From: Rickettsia tamurae
GTDB lineage: Bacteria > Pseudomonadota > Alphaproteobacteria > Rickettsiales > Rickettsiaceae
DNA length: 64,000 bases
Assembly (NCBI RefSeq): GCF_000751075.1
Contig: NZ_CCMG01000002.1
Location: forward strand, 62,001 to 126,000
Direction: 5' to 3'
The position numbers were made by a program, and so were the translations under genes. Under the pieces are notes generated by a model. It had not been told where the DNA came from and made no database searches. It was given only the letters and a program-made list of their open reading frames with translations. Of the stretch, positions 19,515-29,647 are shown one piece after another (the stretch's first letter is position 1; every line of letters starts with the position of its first letter).

Positions 19515-20930
19515 TTAATAATTAATTAATAGTAACAGCCCGTATTTTTCAAGATATTTATTAATTATAGTTATTATTTTTTCTAAACCATCCTTATTAG
19601 CTGATTCAGCCCTTGCAACTATAATAGATTCGGTATTAGAGCTACGCAAGAGCCACCAACCATGCTCAGTATTTACCCGTACACCGTCAATATCGTTAAA
19701 TTCTATTTTATCATCAAGTAACTTTTGCTTTATTTCTTCTATAATTTTTAGTTTTAACTCTGAAGAAACAAATATTTTAATTTCCGGTGTACTATAGCTT
19801 TTGGGTAACTCGTCTATTATCTCATCTAGAGTTTTATCCGATTTGCTAAGTAAATCTAAAAATCTAAGAGCTGCATAAATTGCATCATCAAAGCCAAAAT
19901 ATTTATCGGCAAAGAATATATGCCCGCTCATTTCACCGGCGAGTAAAGCCTTTGTCTCAAGCATTTTGCTTTTAATAAAAGGATGACCTGTTCGCCATAT
20001 TATAGGATTTCCGCCGAATAATTTTATTTTATCAACGATGAACAGGCTGGCTTTTACATCGACTATTATAGTGGCATTTGGGTTTTCCTTTAAAATATCC
20101 TCAGCAAATATACATAAAATTTGATCACCTAATAATATCTTCCCGCTTGAGCTGATAATACCGATTCTATCACCGTCACCGTCAAAAGCTATACCAAGGT
20201 CACAATTTTGTTCTTTAACTAATTTAATTAGCTCTTGTAAATTAGCAGGGTTAGTAGGGTCGGGGTGATGGCTTGGAAAATTCCCGTCAATCTTACTATT
20301 TATGATTATATTCTTGTTAGCTAAATGTTTTTTTAGTTCTTCAATAATATTGCCGGTTGCTCCGTTACCGCAATCCCAATCTACTTTTAATTTTGGATTA
20401 ATATTTATTCCATCTAAAATACGTTTTAGGTATTTAGATTGGATGTCGTAAGGAGTTATTGTCATCCCGCGGCTTGACCGCGGGATCCAGTTAATATCAC
20501 TATGGATACCGTGGTCAAGCCACGGTATGACATTAATCTTTGCTAGTAAATCCTGGATTTGAGGACCGAAAAAAGATTTGCCGTTTTGCAACATTTTAAA
20601 ACCGTTATCGTCACGAGGGTTATGTGATCCCGTGACCATAATACTACCGGCAGGCATAAAGTGTTTATCTGCAAAATATAAAACCGGCGTTGGAACTATG
20701 CCAATATTTATGATTTTAGCTCCTGCATCAGTTAATCCTAGTTCTAAAGCTTTACAAAGGGTAGGGGAGCTGAGCCGACCGTCTAAACCTATACAGATTT
20801 TATCGTTATCTTTCGTTATAGTCATCTCGGCGAAACAAAAGCCGATTTTATAAGCTACTTCTTCCGTTAAATCCTTAAGGCTATTACCTCGTATGTCATA
20901 AGCCCTAAAAATTTCTTTGTTAATTTGCAT
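19515..20930 (-). CDS. Phosphomannomutase/phosphoglucomutase with an in-frame palindromic insert
   Basis: This alpha-D-phosphohexomutase interconverts hexose-1- and hexose-6-phosphates for LPS and nucleotide-sugar synthesis. The catalytic phosphoserine loop is MVTGSHNPRDDNGFKML and the Mg loop is AFDGDGDRIGI. The sugar-binding loop is GEMSGH, and the C-terminal phosphate-binding region is VRVNTEHGWWLLRSSNTES. Residues about 134-157 (around NVIPWLDHGIHSDINWIPRS) are encoded by an RPE lying in a linker of domain 1, shortly before ITPYDIQSKYLKRIL. All catalytic motifs are present. It begins the stretch of envelope genes with lptB, lptA, lptC and kdsD. The PMM/PGM substrate preference cannot be read from the sequence. 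Confidence 0.9.
   Translation of the reverse strand: MQINKEIFRAYDIRGNSLKDLTEEVAYKIGFCFAEMTITKDNDKICIGLDGRLSSPTLCKALELGLTDAGAKIINIGIVPTPVLYFADKHFMPAGSIMVTGSHNPRDDNGFKMLQNGKSFFGPQIQDLLAKINVIPWLDHGIHSDINWIPRSSRGMTITPYDIQSKYLKRILDGININPKLKVDWDCGNGATGNIIEELKKHLANKNIIINSKIDGNFPSHHPDPTNPANLQELIKLVKEQNCDLGIAFDGDGDRIGIISSSGKILLGDQILCIFAEDILKENPNATIIVDVKASLFIVDKIKLFGGNPIIWRTGHPFIKSKMLETKALLAGEMSGHIFFADKYFGFDDAIYAALRFLDLLSKSDKTLDEIIDELPKSYSTPEIKIFVSSELKLKIIEEIKQKLLDDKIEFNDIDGVRVNTEHGWWLLRSSNTESIIVARAESANKDGLEKIITIINKYLEKYGLLLLINY
20461..20531. repeat. Palindromic element inside the phosphohexomutase gene
   Basis: GTCATCCCGCGGCTTGACCG and ...CCGTGGTCAAGCCACGGTAT flank a short A/T-rich centre. The whole element is in frame with the enzyme. 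Confidence 0.9.
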
Positions 20931-20978
20931 AAAAAACTGTTTTGAATGTTATTACATGGTTCGGAAAACGTATTCAAT

Positions 20979-21061
20979 GTCATGCCGTGGCTTGACCACG
21001 CCATAAAAACAATTTATAGTAGTCAATTCTACTGGATACCGTGGTCAAGCCACGGGATGAC
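20979..21061. repeat. Palindromic element between lptB and the phosphohexomutase gene
   Basis: GTCATGCCGTGGCTTGACCA opens the element and GTGGTCAAGCCACGGGATGA closes it. The left half lacks several bases, so the palindrome is imperfect. Confidence 0.8.
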
Positions 21062-21069
21062 ATCGGAAT

Positions 21070-21792
21070 CTAGAAGCTAAAGCTTTCTCCCAAATACACT
21101 TCCTTAACTTTCTTGCTACTTGCTATTTCCTTAGCACTTCCTTCTAATAATACTTTACCTTCAAAAATAACATAAGCACGGTCGACTATATCTAGAGTAT
21201 CACGTACGTTATGGTCGGTAATTAATATGCCTATATTAAATTCACGTAAATAAGTAATTAGATTTTTGATATCGGAAATAGCAAGCGGGTCAATACCGGC
21301 AAGCGGTTCATCAAGCATGATAAATTTAGGCTCTATTGCAAGTGAACGTGCAATCTCAAGCCTACGCCTTTCACCGCCTGATAAGCTAGCAGCGGATAAA
21401 TCCTTTAAATGAACTATCGAAAATTTCTCTAGCAAATTATGGGTTTTTTGTTCAATTACTTCTTTATCATTTTCAGATATCTCAACTACAGCTTTAATAT
21501 TATCCTCGACTGATAATCCCCGAAATATCGAAGATTCTTGAAGAAGATAACCGATTCCAAGCCTTGCTCGTAAATAAATAGGCAAGTTGGTAATATTTAT
21601 ATCATTTAAAAGTAATTGCCCCGAGTCCGGTTTCATTAAACCGATAATAATGTTAAAGCAAGTTGTTTTACCGGCTCCGTTCGGACCGAATAAACCAACT
21701 ATCTCTCCTTGTTTTATATTCAGAGATATATCCGTTAATATATTCCTTTTTTTGTAGGATTTTGATATATTTTTAACTTGTAAGCTGTCCAT
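21070..21792 (-). CDS. lptB: LPS export ABC transporter ATPase LptB
   Basis: The 240-residue ATPase has Walker A GPNGAGKTT, Q-loop LLQESSIF, signature LSGGERRRLEIARSL, Walker B FIMLDEPLAGIDP and H-loop ITDHN, all in their usual order. LptB powers extraction of LPS from the inner membrane together with LptF/G and LptC. Its neighbours lptA, lptC and kdsD on the same strand confirm the LPS context over a generic branched-chain amino acid ABC ATPase. Confidence 0.93.
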   Translation of the reverse strand: MDSLQVKNISKSYKKRNILTDISLNIKQGEIVGLFGPNGAGKTTCFNIIIGLMKPDSGQLLLNDINITNLPIYLRARLGIGYLLQESSIFRGLSVEDNIKAVVEISENDKEVIEQKTHNLLEKFSIVHLKDLSAASLSGGERRRLEIARSLAIEPKFIMLDEPLAGIDPLAISDIKNLITYLREFNIGILITDHNVRDTLDIVDRAYVIFEGKVLLEGSAKEIASSKKVKEVYLGESFSF

Positions 21793-21832
21793 CTTTTTTA
21801 TTTGTTATTTTGTTGCGTGGATTAATTTTCAA

Positions 21833-21946
21833 CGTCATTGCGAGAAAATTACGTAAGTAACTGATGAAGCAATCCAGTTTAAAAATGCTAATCTTTAGCA
21901 TTTTTAAACTGGATTGCAACACTCCTTGCAGTCGCTCACAATGACG
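21833..21946. repeat. Palindromic element between lptA and lptB
   Basis: ACGTCATTGCGAG and CGCTCACAATGACGT arms enclose GCAATCCAGTTTAAAAATGC and its complement. It separates lptB from lptA by about 170 bases and could reduce read-through between the two. Confidence 0.85.
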
Positions 21947-21964
21947 TACCAACGATAAATAGCT

Positions 21965-22549
21965 CTATTTCTTAATAATATCTACATAGTAGATTAGTTT
22001 ATTAGTTTTTAAAACATTATCGTCACGCTGTAATATTACATTACCAAGTAGAATAAGTTGTTTATTATCGAAAAAATATTTAGCACTATCTGCAAGTAAT
22101 AATTCATTATTTATTTTTCTTTCTACAGTCAATTTAGTAGGGACAACTATATGATCAATAGTTTGCTTTTCATCTATTGTTTTATAAAAAATATATAATT
22201 CTTTCGTTCTAAGTATCGCATTATCGAAGTAAACAACAACATTTCCAAGATATTCTGCCTTTTGTTTGGTTCTATCAATAATTAAAGTATCAGATGTTAT
22301 ATGTAAATTTGAAATATTTTTATCATTAGCATATATTGCGGTACTAATTATAAGAAGTAAAACAAGTTTAATAATAGATATCTTTCTAAACTTCGCTTCT
22401 AGAGGTAATTTAAACGTTGAACCGGTACTCGCATCCTCACGTATGTCTATATACGCTGCGGTGCTGCGTTCCGTGTCTCCTTTAAATTCCTCTCTATAAG
22501 CTGGTTTAGAAAGATATCTAATCCGATAAATCGATGATTGTAGAAACAT
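21965..22549 (-). CDS. lptA: LptA-like periplasmic LPS transport protein with an RPE-1 insert
   Basis: The C-terminal part (about residues 75-190: [39 protein letters not shown]) is the OstA/LptA beta-jellyroll that bridges LPS from LptC to LptD. The frame starts 32 bases inside the lptC end, as expected for an operon. Residues about 11-57 ([40 protein letters not shown]) are a textbook RPE-1 translation. The hydrophobic signal segment [17 protein letters not shown] follows the insert, so export would require a signal preceded by about 55 residues or a start codon after the insert. No ATG is available there. Confidence 0.88.
   Translation of the reverse strand: MFLQSSIYRIRYLSKPAYREEFKGDTERSTAAYIDIREDASTGSTFKLPLEAKFRKISIIKLVLLLIISTAIYANDKNISNLHITSDTLIIDRTKQKAEYLGNVVVYFDNAILRTKELYIFYKTIDEKQTIDHIVVPTKLTVERKINNELLLADSAKYFFDNKQLILLGNVILQRDDNVLKTNKLIYYVDIIKK
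22377..22518. repeat. RPE-1 element inside lptA
   Basis: Perfect 15-base arms GATATCTTTCTAAAC / GTTTAGAAAGATATC bound the 142-base element. Its minus-strand translation contains [20 protein letters not shown], the classic RPE-1 peptide. A second copy lies at 45567-45712. Confidence 0.93.
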
Positions 22550-23114
22550 TGCTTTTAAAAATTATAATATTATTTTCATCCTTCGTATTAAAACTATCCG
22601 AAGTAATTGAAGAGTTTTTGTAAAGTAACTTAGCAGGGGAATGACCGGTTATATTCTTATTTACTAAATCAATCCTTGCATCGTTAGTGTTAAATATGAT
22701 CTCATCAAAAAAAAGTTTTACATCGTTTTTTAAATCTAATATGTTTGATTCTTCATCTAAAAAGCCTTCTTTCGCATTGATAATAAGAGTTTGGTCTTGA
22801 TTTACGTTATAAATAGCATTTATTATATCTAGTTTATATTTGTTATCTGACTCTTTTACAGCTCGCTCAGTTTTAATCTTATACGCATTTAAATTTTTAT
22901 TTACTCCCTCAAAAATTGAATCTTTCAATATAATATTATATTTTAAATCAAAATTTTTAGTATCTTTTAAACTTTTTTTTGTAACGTTAATATCGTTTTC
23001 TTCATTAATATAACCACTTTTAATTAATATATATCCTATATACAAAATTCCAACTATTATTAAAAGATATACAGATTTCCAAATTTTTTTTCGCCGTTTA
23101 TAAGAAGAGGGCAT
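22518..23114 (-). CDS. lptC: LPS export protein LptC
   Basis: The 198-residue protein has one N-terminal membrane anchor ([20 protein letters not shown], about residues 16-35) followed by a periplasmic OstA-like domain ([39 protein letters not shown]). LptC receives LPS from LptBFG and passes it to LptA. It overlaps lptA by 32 bases and lies 5 bases after kdsD, indicating one transcript. Confidence 0.88.
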   Translation of the reverse strand: MPSSYKRRKKIWKSVYLLIIVGILYIGYILIKSGYINEENDINVTKKSLKDTKNFDLKYNIILKDSIFEGVNKNLNAYKIKTERAVKESDNKYKLDIINAIYNVNQDQTLIINAKEGFLDEESNILDLKNDVKLFFDEIIFNTNDARIDLVNKNITGHSPAKLLYKNSSITSDSFNTKDENNIIIFKSNVSTIIDLSD

Positions 23115-23119
23115 AGATT

Positions 23120-24079
23120 TTAGCTAACTCCTATGCGTAGTAAATCATGAATATGGATAATGCCTATAATAACATTATCATCAACAATCGGTATATTAGT
23201 GATATTCTTGGCTTTCATTAAATTTAAAGCCTCTTTTGCAAATATTTTCGATGAGATATGAATAGGGTTTTTGGTCATAATGCTTGATGCTGTTTTTAAG
23301 TGGATTTGATCGTTAATATGACGACGTAAATCCCCATCGGTTATAATTCCCACCAAATTTTGGTTTTTATCTGTTACAAGTGTACAACCTAAACGTTTTT
23401 TATTCATAACAATTATAGTTTCGGCAAAGGAAGTATCTTCATATACTAAAGGTATTTCATCACCGCTACGCATTAGGTTTTTAACTTTTGTTAAATTAGC
23501 ACCGATTGTACCTCCCGGATGATAAATTTTAAAATCATCTTTAGTAAAGCCTCGTTTTTCATGTATAACAGTCATTAAAGCATCACCGAGTGATAACATT
23601 ATTAAAGATGATATAGTAGGAGCTCCAATTACAGAAGCTTCCGGGTATTCAGGTACTATTAATAAAAAATCGCTTCTTTTAGCTAAAGTGGAATTTTTAT
23701 TCATTGTCATCGCAGCAATTTTTATGGAAGAGTTCTTGCAATATTCAATTATATTAAATAGCTCTTTAGTTTCACCGGAATTAGATAGCATAATTACTAG
23801 ATCATTTCTCGTCACCATACCTAAATCGCCGTGACTTGCTTCTGCCGGATGTAAATAAAAAGCAGGCATACCGGTTGAGGAAAAGCTAGCTGCTATTTTT
23901 TTTGCAATATAACCGCTTTTACCTATACCCGTTAAAATTACCCGTCCTTTGAAAGATAGTAAAAATTCTATAATTCTGTTAAAATCTTCAGGGATATTTT
24001 CGGATAATTTTTCTAAAGCACTTGCTTCACTAGAAATAACCCTCTTTGCGATGATGCGGTAATTATTTGTGTTGGTCAT
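23120..24079 (-). CDS. kdsD: Arabinose-5-phosphate isomerase (KdsD/KpsF family)
   Basis: The 319-residue protein has an N-terminal SIS domain (about 35-180: [52 protein letters not shown]) and two CBS motifs at the C-terminus (about 205-319). It converts ribulose-5-phosphate to arabinose-5-phosphate, the first step of Kdo synthesis. It heads the lptC-lptA-lptB run, so Kdo supply and LPS transport genes are linked. Confidence 0.93.
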   Translation of the reverse strand: MTNTNNYRIIAKRVISSEASALEKLSENIPEDFNRIIEFLLSFKGRVILTGIGKSGYIAKKIAASFSSTGMPAFYLHPAEASHGDLGMVTRNDLVIMLSNSGETKELFNIIEYCKNSSIKIAAMTMNKNSTLAKRSDFLLIVPEYPEASVIGAPTISSLIMLSLGDALMTVIHEKRGFTKDDFKIYHPGGTIGANLTKVKNLMRSGDEIPLVYEDTSFAETIIVMNKKRLGCTLVTDKNQNLVGIITDGDLRRHINDQIHLKTASSIMTKNPIHISSKIFAKEALNLMKAKNITNIPIVDDNVIIGIIHIHDLLRIGVS

Positions 24080-24092
24080 TTATTTACTCATT

Positions 24093-24121
24093 GTCATACC
24101 GTGGCTTGTCCACGGTATGAC
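24093..24121. repeat. Short palindrome between pnp and kdsD
   Basis: GTCATACCGTGG / CCACGGTATGAC form 12-base arms. Directly after the pnp stop, the RNA hairpin could protect or terminate the pnp message. Confidence 0.85.
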
Positions 24122-24125
24122 AAGA

Positions 24126-26372
24126 TCAATTAAAATACTTACGTTCTGTAATTACTTCAGACGTTTCAGTATTATTATCTTCATTCCAAGCTCGTTTTTT
24201 ACTAGAATCACGTCGCTGCTCAGATTCTGAACTTTCCTTAGCATTATTAACATTATTTTTTGGTTTTGGATTATTTGAAGATTTATCCTTATCGGTATTT
24301 TTAATAGTTAATTTTGCTTTGCCTTTATTATCAAAACCTATTAGCTTAACTTTTACTATATCGCCTTGTTTTAAAACACTACTAACCGTTTCTATTCTTT
24401 CTTCTGAAATTTCACTAATATGAACAAAGCCATCTTTATTACCTAAATAATTAATAAAAGCACCGGAATCTAAGACTTTCATTACCGTACCGTTAAATAT
24501 TTCACCGATTTCAGGTTCAACGACAATAGCTTTAATTTTATCTAAGGCAACTTTTAGCTTATCTCTATCTGAAGCATAAACAGAAACGCTGCCGTCATCG
24601 CTTATATCTATTTTAGCACCGCTAGTTTCACAAATTTCCTTTATTACTTTACCGCCCGGTCCTATAATATCTCTAATTTTATCCTTATCTATTTTTATAG
24701 TAGTAGTAGAAGGAGCATTTTTACTTAGTTCGCTATTTGGTTTACTGATAACTTTATTCATTTGCTCCAGTATATGCAAACGACCGAGTCGTGCTTGCTC
24801 TAAAGCTACTTTCATTATTTTAAAATCTACTCCGGATATTTTGATATCCATTTGTAATGCAGTAATCCCTTCACTAGTTCCTGCAACCTTAAAGTCCATA
24901 TCACCGAAATAATCTTCATCACCGAGAATATCCGATAATACGGCAAATTTTTTGCCTTCCTTAATAAGTCCCATAGCAATACCCGCAACCGGTGCTTTTA
25001 TCGGTACGCCGGCATACATTAAAGCAAGAGAACTACCGCAAACAGTTGCCATTGAAGAAGAACCGTTAGACTCCGTAGTTTCGGCAACTACTCTAATAGA
25101 ATAAGGAAATTGTACTTTATTAGGTAATATTGGATTAATAGCACGCCATGCGAGTTTACCGTGTCCGACTTCACGACGACTAGGTGCTTTCATCGGCATT
25201 GCTTCATTTACAGAGTAGGGCGGAAAGATATAATTAAGCATAAAACGCTCTTTATACTCACCCTCTAAACTGTCAACCATCTGCTCATCTAAACTAGTAC
25301 CGAATGTAGTGCTAACTAAGCTTTGCGTTTCGCCTCTAGTAAATAAAGCTGAACCGTGTGCGGAAGGTAGTAAACCTATTTCACAAGCAATTTGTCTTAT
25401 ATCCGTGGTACTTCTTCCATCGATACGTCTATTTTTTTCTAAAATCTCGTTACGTAATATATCTGATTCAATAGATTTTAAAGCCGATTCGATTTGATAA
25501 TTACTATATTTTTTATTTTCTATGTCGCTTACAAAATGTGTAAGAACTTTTTCAGGTATTAAATCTAAATTAGTGCTACGTTCTTGTTTAGATTTAATCG
25601 CAAAAGCTTGTTCAATTTCTTTTACAAATAATTTCTCAATTTCTTTCTTTAATGAGGCGGGATATAAATCTTGCATTTCAAGCTTTGGTTTTTTAGCTTC
25701 TTCTACTAGTTCTTTAATTATCTTTATTACCGGCTGGAAGCTTTCAAATCCAAATTTTACGGCTTCTAACATTTGTTCTTCAGAGAGTAAATGAGCTTCC
25801 GATTCAACCATCATTACTGAATCTGATGTTCCTGCAACTACTAAATCAAGCTGACTTGTTTTTAATAATTCAAGTGCCGGATTTAAAACAAATTCACCGT
25901 TGATTAAACCGACCTTACTTGCAGCAACTATTTCTAGATAAGGAGCAGGGGATAGGCTAAGTGCAGCCGATGTACCGATAATTGCAAGTATATCTACCGG
26001 AGTTTCAGGATCATATGAAAGAACACTGCAAGTTACATGCGTTTCATTCACAAAAGCCGGATGAAATAACGGTCTAATCGGTCTATCTATTAAACGAGAT
26101 ACTAAAACTTCTCTATCTGATGCTTTTCCTTCACGTTTAAAAAATCCTCCGGGGATTTTACCGGCAGCATACGCCATTTCTCTATAATTAATCGTTAAAG
26201 GAAAAAAGCCGATACCTTCTTTTGCTTTTTTAGCTACTACTGCTGTACATAATAAAACGGAATTACCCATTTTTACCGTAACTGCTCCATCAGCTTGCCT
26301 TGCTATTTTACCTGTACTAAGCTCAAGAACTTTCCCGTTCCATGTAACACTCTTAGTTATTTCGTTAAACAT
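24126..26372 (-). CDS. pnp: Polyribonucleotide nucleotidyltransferase (PNPase)
   Basis: The 748-residue 3'-5' phosphorolytic exoribonuclease has two RNase PH domains (first with [22 protein letters not shown], second with [20 protein letters not shown] and [21 protein letters not shown]). A KH domain contains [17 protein letters not shown], and an S1 domain is near residues 620-690 ([20 protein letters not shown]). The tail is rich in Ser, Asn and Lys. It sits downstream of rpsO, the conserved bacterial arrangement. Confidence 0.97.
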   Translation of the reverse strand: MFNEITKSVTWNGKVLELSTGKIARQADGAVTVKMGNSVLLCTAVVAKKAKEGIGFFPLTINYREMAYAAGKIPGGFFKREGKASDREVLVSRLIDRPIRPLFHPAFVNETHVTCSVLSYDPETPVDILAIIGTSAALSLSPAPYLEIVAASKVGLINGEFVLNPALELLKTSQLDLVVAGTSDSVMMVESEAHLLSEEQMLEAVKFGFESFQPVIKIIKELVEEAKKPKLEMQDLYPASLKKEIEKLFVKEIEQAFAIKSKQERSTNLDLIPEKVLTHFVSDIENKKYSNYQIESALKSIESDILRNEILEKNRRIDGRSTTDIRQIACEIGLLPSAHGSALFTRGETQSLVSTTFGTSLDEQMVDSLEGEYKERFMLNYIFPPYSVNEAMPMKAPSRREVGHGKLAWRAINPILPNKVQFPYSIRVVAETTESNGSSSMATVCGSSLALMYAGVPIKAPVAGIAMGLIKEGKKFAVLSDILGDEDYFGDMDFKVAGTSEGITALQMDIKISGVDFKIMKVALEQARLGRLHILEQMNKVISKPNSELSKNAPSTTTIKIDKDKIRDIIGPGGKVIKEICETSGAKIDISDDGSVSVYASDRDKLKVALDKIKAIVVEPEIGEIFNGTVMKVLDSGAFINYLGNKDGFVHISEISEERIETVSSVLKQGDIVKVKLIGFDNKGKAKLTIKNTDKDKSSNNPKPKNNVNNAKESSESEQRRDSSKKRAWNEDNNTETSEVITERKYFN

Positions 26373-26412
26373 CTATTTATCTCATTTCATAATTTATATT
26401 TTATTCAAGGTT

Positions 26413-26441
26413 GTCATCCCGTGGCTTGACCACGGGATGAC
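26413..26441. repeat. Short palindrome between rpsO and pnp
   Basis: GTCATCCCGTGG / CCACGGGATGAC form perfect 12-base arms. In many bacteria this intergenic region carries an RNase III-processed hairpin controlling pnp. Here the structure is an RPE core, so any such role is inferred. Confidence 0.85.
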
Positions 26442-26471
26442 ACTAGGTCAAGTTGCGATATGATATTTGTA

Positions 26472-26747
26472 CTACTTAATCTTTCTAATTCCTAGCTTAC
26501 TTATTAAATCTAAATATTCGCTAACATTATTCTTTTTAATATAGTTAAGTAATCTGCGGCGACGTCCGACTAAAATCAATAATCCGCGTCTTGAAGTATG
26601 ATCTTTATGGTTAGATTTAAAATGCTCGGTTAAATTATTGATTCTTTCAGTTAAGATAGCACATTGCACCGCACTTGAACCTGTATCATTTTCCGTTATA
26701 GCATATTCTTTAATTAATTGTTGTTTACGTTCTGTAGTAATCGACAT
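26472..26747 (-). CDS. rpsO: 30S ribosomal protein S15
   Basis: The 91-residue protein matches S15 throughout ([54 protein letters not shown]). It binds 16S rRNA at the h20-h22 junction early in 30S assembly. AGGAGAAATTATCG precedes the ATG. The gene lies between truB and pnp. Confidence 0.98.
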   Translation of the reverse strand: MSITTERKQQLIKEYAITENDTGSSAVQCAILTERINNLTEHFKSNHKDHTSRRGLLILVGRRRRLLNYIKKNNVSEYLDLISKLGIRKIK

Positions 26748-26782
26748 CGATAATTTCTCCTTAAATATATAGACTTCTAGTT

Positions 26783-27673
26783 TTAAAAGAAGTCTTGTAT
26801 TAAATTAAATACTCGTAAAGAATTAAAGCAACTCTTGTTTAAGCTACCTATTGCAAGCAAAACACCTTTATAGCGAACCCATAAAAGATTAACGTCTTTT
26901 TCATAATTAAATAAACATTTCTGTCCGTATTTAATTTGCTGTGCTTGGCTGTCAGTTGCATCAAGAACCAGGATGTCGTCCAGTATTGCTTCTATCTTTA
27001 TGCTTTTTTCCTCTAGGGAATTTTTGGTAATTTCGTCAGGCGATTTAATTCGGATAGCATTTTCTTCTTTAAATATTCCAACCTGAGTACGGCGTAATTC
27101 TATCACAAATCCTAAACTTTGCAAGGACAATGCCAAATCTTCTGCTAAAGTCCTTATATAAGTACCTTTTGAGCATTCCGTATAGTATATAGCGGTAGCA
27201 TTTTTCTCATCAAAATTTAAACATTTTAGATCATAAATAGTTATATTTCGTGGCTTTAATTCTACTTCTTTCCCCTCTCTCGCCAATTTATAAGCTCTTA
27301 CGCCGTTAACTTTAAGAGCTGAAAAAGCCGGCGGTATTTGTGTTACGTTACCGATAAATTTAGAACATACGGCATAAGCCTCTTCTTGAGAAGGGATATA
27401 ATCTTTCGTTGCTATTACTTTACCGGCATAATCGCCGCTATCTGTTTGTATTCCAAATTTTACGGTAAAAATATAGGTTTTTCTAGCATCAATTAGTAGC
27501 TGTATTAGTTTTGTAGCTTCACCTACGGCAAGTGGTAATACTCCTTCCGCTTCTACGTCTAGAGTACCTGCATGCCCTATCTTAACTTTACCGAGTATTT
27601 TTTTTACTATACTAACAAGTTTAGCAGAACTTATGCCTCTTGGCTTATAAATATTTAACCAATAATTACTCAT
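26783..27673 (-). CDS. truB: tRNA pseudouridine(55) synthase
   Basis: The 296-residue enzyme makes pseudouridine 55 in the T loop of tRNAs. The catalytic Asp lies in [39 protein letters not shown] and [20 protein letters not shown] are typical TruB motifs. It stands immediately upstream of rpsO on the same strand. Confidence 0.96.
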   Translation of the reverse strand: MSNYWLNIYKPRGISSAKLVSIVKKILGKVKIGHAGTLDVEAEGVLPLAVGEATKLIQLLIDARKTYIFTVKFGIQTDSGDYAGKVIATKDYIPSQEEAYAVCSKFIGNVTQIPPAFSALKVNGVRAYKLAREGKEVELKPRNITIYDLKCLNFDEKNATAIYYTECSKGTYIRTLAEDLALSLQSLGFVIELRRTQVGIFKEENAIRIKSPDEITKNSLEEKSIKIEAILDDILVLDATDSQAQQIKYGQKCLFNYEKDVNLLWVRYKGVLLAIGSLNKSCFNSLRVFNLIQDFF

Positions 27674-27741
27674 TTTAATTTGATTTTAACTTGACTTAAA
27701 TTTAGAAAATCTTTAATATATATCTAGCCAATTACAAGTAT

Positions 27742-27897
27742 TGTTGTATAGATCAGGGAAAGCTTTAGATGTCATTCCCGCGTAGCGGGGATCTAGGGTA
27801 AAGCGAGATAAATCGAGCTTTTCAAAAAATCTTTTAAAAAGCTTTAAAGTACTGGATTCCCGCTTTCGCGGGAATGACATACAGTTCATACAACAAA
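27742..27897. repeat. Nested palindromic elements between truB and tlc
   Basis: The inner element has arms GATGTCATTCCCGC / GCGGGAATGACAT. It is enclosed by TTGTTGTAT / ATACAACAA. It sits between the divergent truB and tlc genes, where each gene's promoter must also lie. Confidence 0.8.
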
Positions 27898-27928
27898 GCT
27901 CCAATTACATGATAGGTTAGACCAAATA

Positions 27929-29464
27929 ATGACGATTAACCCCAGTAATATAGAAAATTCTTCCTCTAAAATCAATACCTGTCTTTCTAAACTTACCGAT
28001 TATATCTGGCCTATAAAACGCCACGAAGTTTCTAAATTTTTATTCATCACCTTATTAATGTTCTGTATTTTATTTATCCAAAATCTAATCAGAGCTTTAA
28101 AAGATAGTATTGTTACTACTATGATAGGCGCCGAGACTATCTCGTTTTTGAAGTTTTGGGGAGTGATGCCGTCAGCTTTCTTAATGGCTGCTATCTATGT
28201 AAAGCTTGTTAATAGGATGAAAGCAGAAAATATATTTTATCTTATTATATCAATTTTTTTAACATTCTTTGTTTTATTTGCCTACGTTATTTTTCCAAAT
28301 CATGAAATGCTGCATTTAAGCCCTGTAAACGTTCAAAATTTAACGGCAAGTTTACCTAATTTAAAATGGTTTATACTGCTTTTATCAAAATGGAGTTTTT
28401 CACTATTTTATATAATAGCCGAATTATGGCCAAACGTAGTTTTTGCATTACTTTTTTGGCAGTTTGTTAATAATATTACTACAGTGGAAGAATCTAAAAG
28501 ATTTTATCCGTTATTCGGTTTACTTAGTCAAACAGGTATTTATTTAGCAGGGCAGTTTTTAGAAAATCTAAGTAATATTAATGATTACGTAACTAATAAA
28601 TTTGCATTGCAATCGTCTTTTCATACACTTTCTATACAAATTATACTAACTATAGTATTAATTTTAGGTATAATAGCTATTAAAACTTTTTGGCTGCTTA
28701 ATCATAAAGTACTAGACAAAGAGCATATGGCGTTACTCAGGTTTAAAGCAAAGAAAAAATCTATGACTATTGCCGAAAGTTTTCAAATGATTCTATCGTC
28801 AAGACATATTAGATTAATTGCAACTTTGCTTATCTGCTATGGCATTGCCATTAATTTAGTAGAAGGTCCTTGGAAAGCAGCAGCTACTAAAATTTATAAA
28901 ACTCCAACCGAATATGCAGCTTTTATAGGAAGTTATTTGAGCTATACCGGAGTATTTACTATTTTATTTGTCGTACTTGGTTCAAATATAGTTAGAAGAC
29001 TTGGCTGGTTTACGGCAGTTGTTATCACACCTTTAATAGTTTTTATTACCGGTATATTATTTTTTGCCATTAATAATTTTGAAGGATTTGCCGGCTTAAT
29101 AATAGCAAATTTTATCCTAACCGATCCTGCTTTAATTGCTATAACAATAGGTGCTATTCAAAATGTGCTTAGTAAATCAAGCAAATATACCTTATTTGAT
29201 TCAACAAAAGAAATGGTCTATGTTCCTTTAGATCCGGAAATAAAAATAAAAGGTAAAGTTGCTGCCGACGTGATAGGTACAAAACTCGGTAAATCCGGTA
29301 GTGCATTTTTACAATCATTGGTATTTATAATATTACCTTCCGCTAGTTATCAATCTATTTCCATCTGTTTAATGATTATATTTATAATTACTTGCTTAAC
29401 TTGGCTTTGGGCAACTAAAGAACTCAATAAAGAATATAAAAATTCTATTAAATTTTCTCAATAA
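27929..29464 (+). CDS. tlc3: Nucleotide translocase of the ATP/ADP (Tlc) family, probably Tlc3
   Basis: The 511-residue polytopic protein has about 12 hydrophobic spans. The family N-terminus is IWPIKRHEVSKFLFITLLMF, followed by NLIRALKDSIV. LWPNVVFALLFWQFVNNITT and YTLFDSTKEMVYVPLDPEIK are Tlc signatures. These plant-plastid- and chlamydia-like carriers import host nucleotides. Five paralogues occur in Rickettsia; the neighbourhood (near sca4 and truB-rpsO-pnp) points to tlc3, reported to prefer other nucleotides over ATP/ADP exchange. The paralogue number is my inference from position. Confidence 0.9.
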   Translation: MTINPSNIENSSSKINTCLSKLTDYIWPIKRHEVSKFLFITLLMFCILFIQNLIRALKDSIVTTMIGAETISFLKFWGVMPSAFLMAAIYVKLVNRMKAENIFYLIISIFLTFFVLFAYVIFPNHEMLHLSPVNVQNLTASLPNLKWFILLLSKWSFSLFYIIAELWPNVVFALLFWQFVNNITTVEESKRFYPLFGLLSQTGIYLAGQFLENLSNINDYVTNKFALQSSFHTLSIQIILTIVLILGIIAIKTFWLLNHKVLDKEHMALLRFKAKKKSMTIAESFQMILSSRHIRLIATLLICYGIAINLVEGPWKAAATKIYKTPTEYAAFIGSYLSYTGVFTILFVVLGSNIVRRLGWFTAVVITPLIVFITGILFFAINNFEGFAGLIIANFILTDPALIAITIGAIQNVLSKSSKYTLFDSTKEMVYVPLDPEIKIKGKVAADVIGTKLGKSGSAFLQSLVFIILPSASYQSISICLMIIFIITCLTWLWATKELNKEYKNSIKFSQ

Positions 29465-29572
29465 TAATATCAGTTTTTTCTTGATATTACTAAAATCTCT
29501 ATATAATATCTTTGACAGTATAACACAAACTGTGAAAAAGATGTAGTACTTGCATGGATAGGTCTTTTTGCT

Positions 29573-29601
29573 GTCATCCCGTGGCTTGACCACGGGATGA
29601 C
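29573..29601. repeat. Short palindrome upstream of sca4
   Basis: GTCATCCCGTGG / CCACGGGATGAC form perfect arms, preceded by TTGCATGGATAGGTC, a partial left arm of the TTGTTGCATGGATC family. Confidence 0.85.
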
Positions 29602-29647
29602 AGCGGAAAATTTGTGCTAATTAATTTTTGGTTAAATTAGAGGTTTT

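Noticed and set aside
27713..27904. A 63-residue minus-strand frame between truB and tlc
   Set aside because: FPRKRESSTLKLF and DPRYAGMTS are RPE translations; there is no independent coding evidence.
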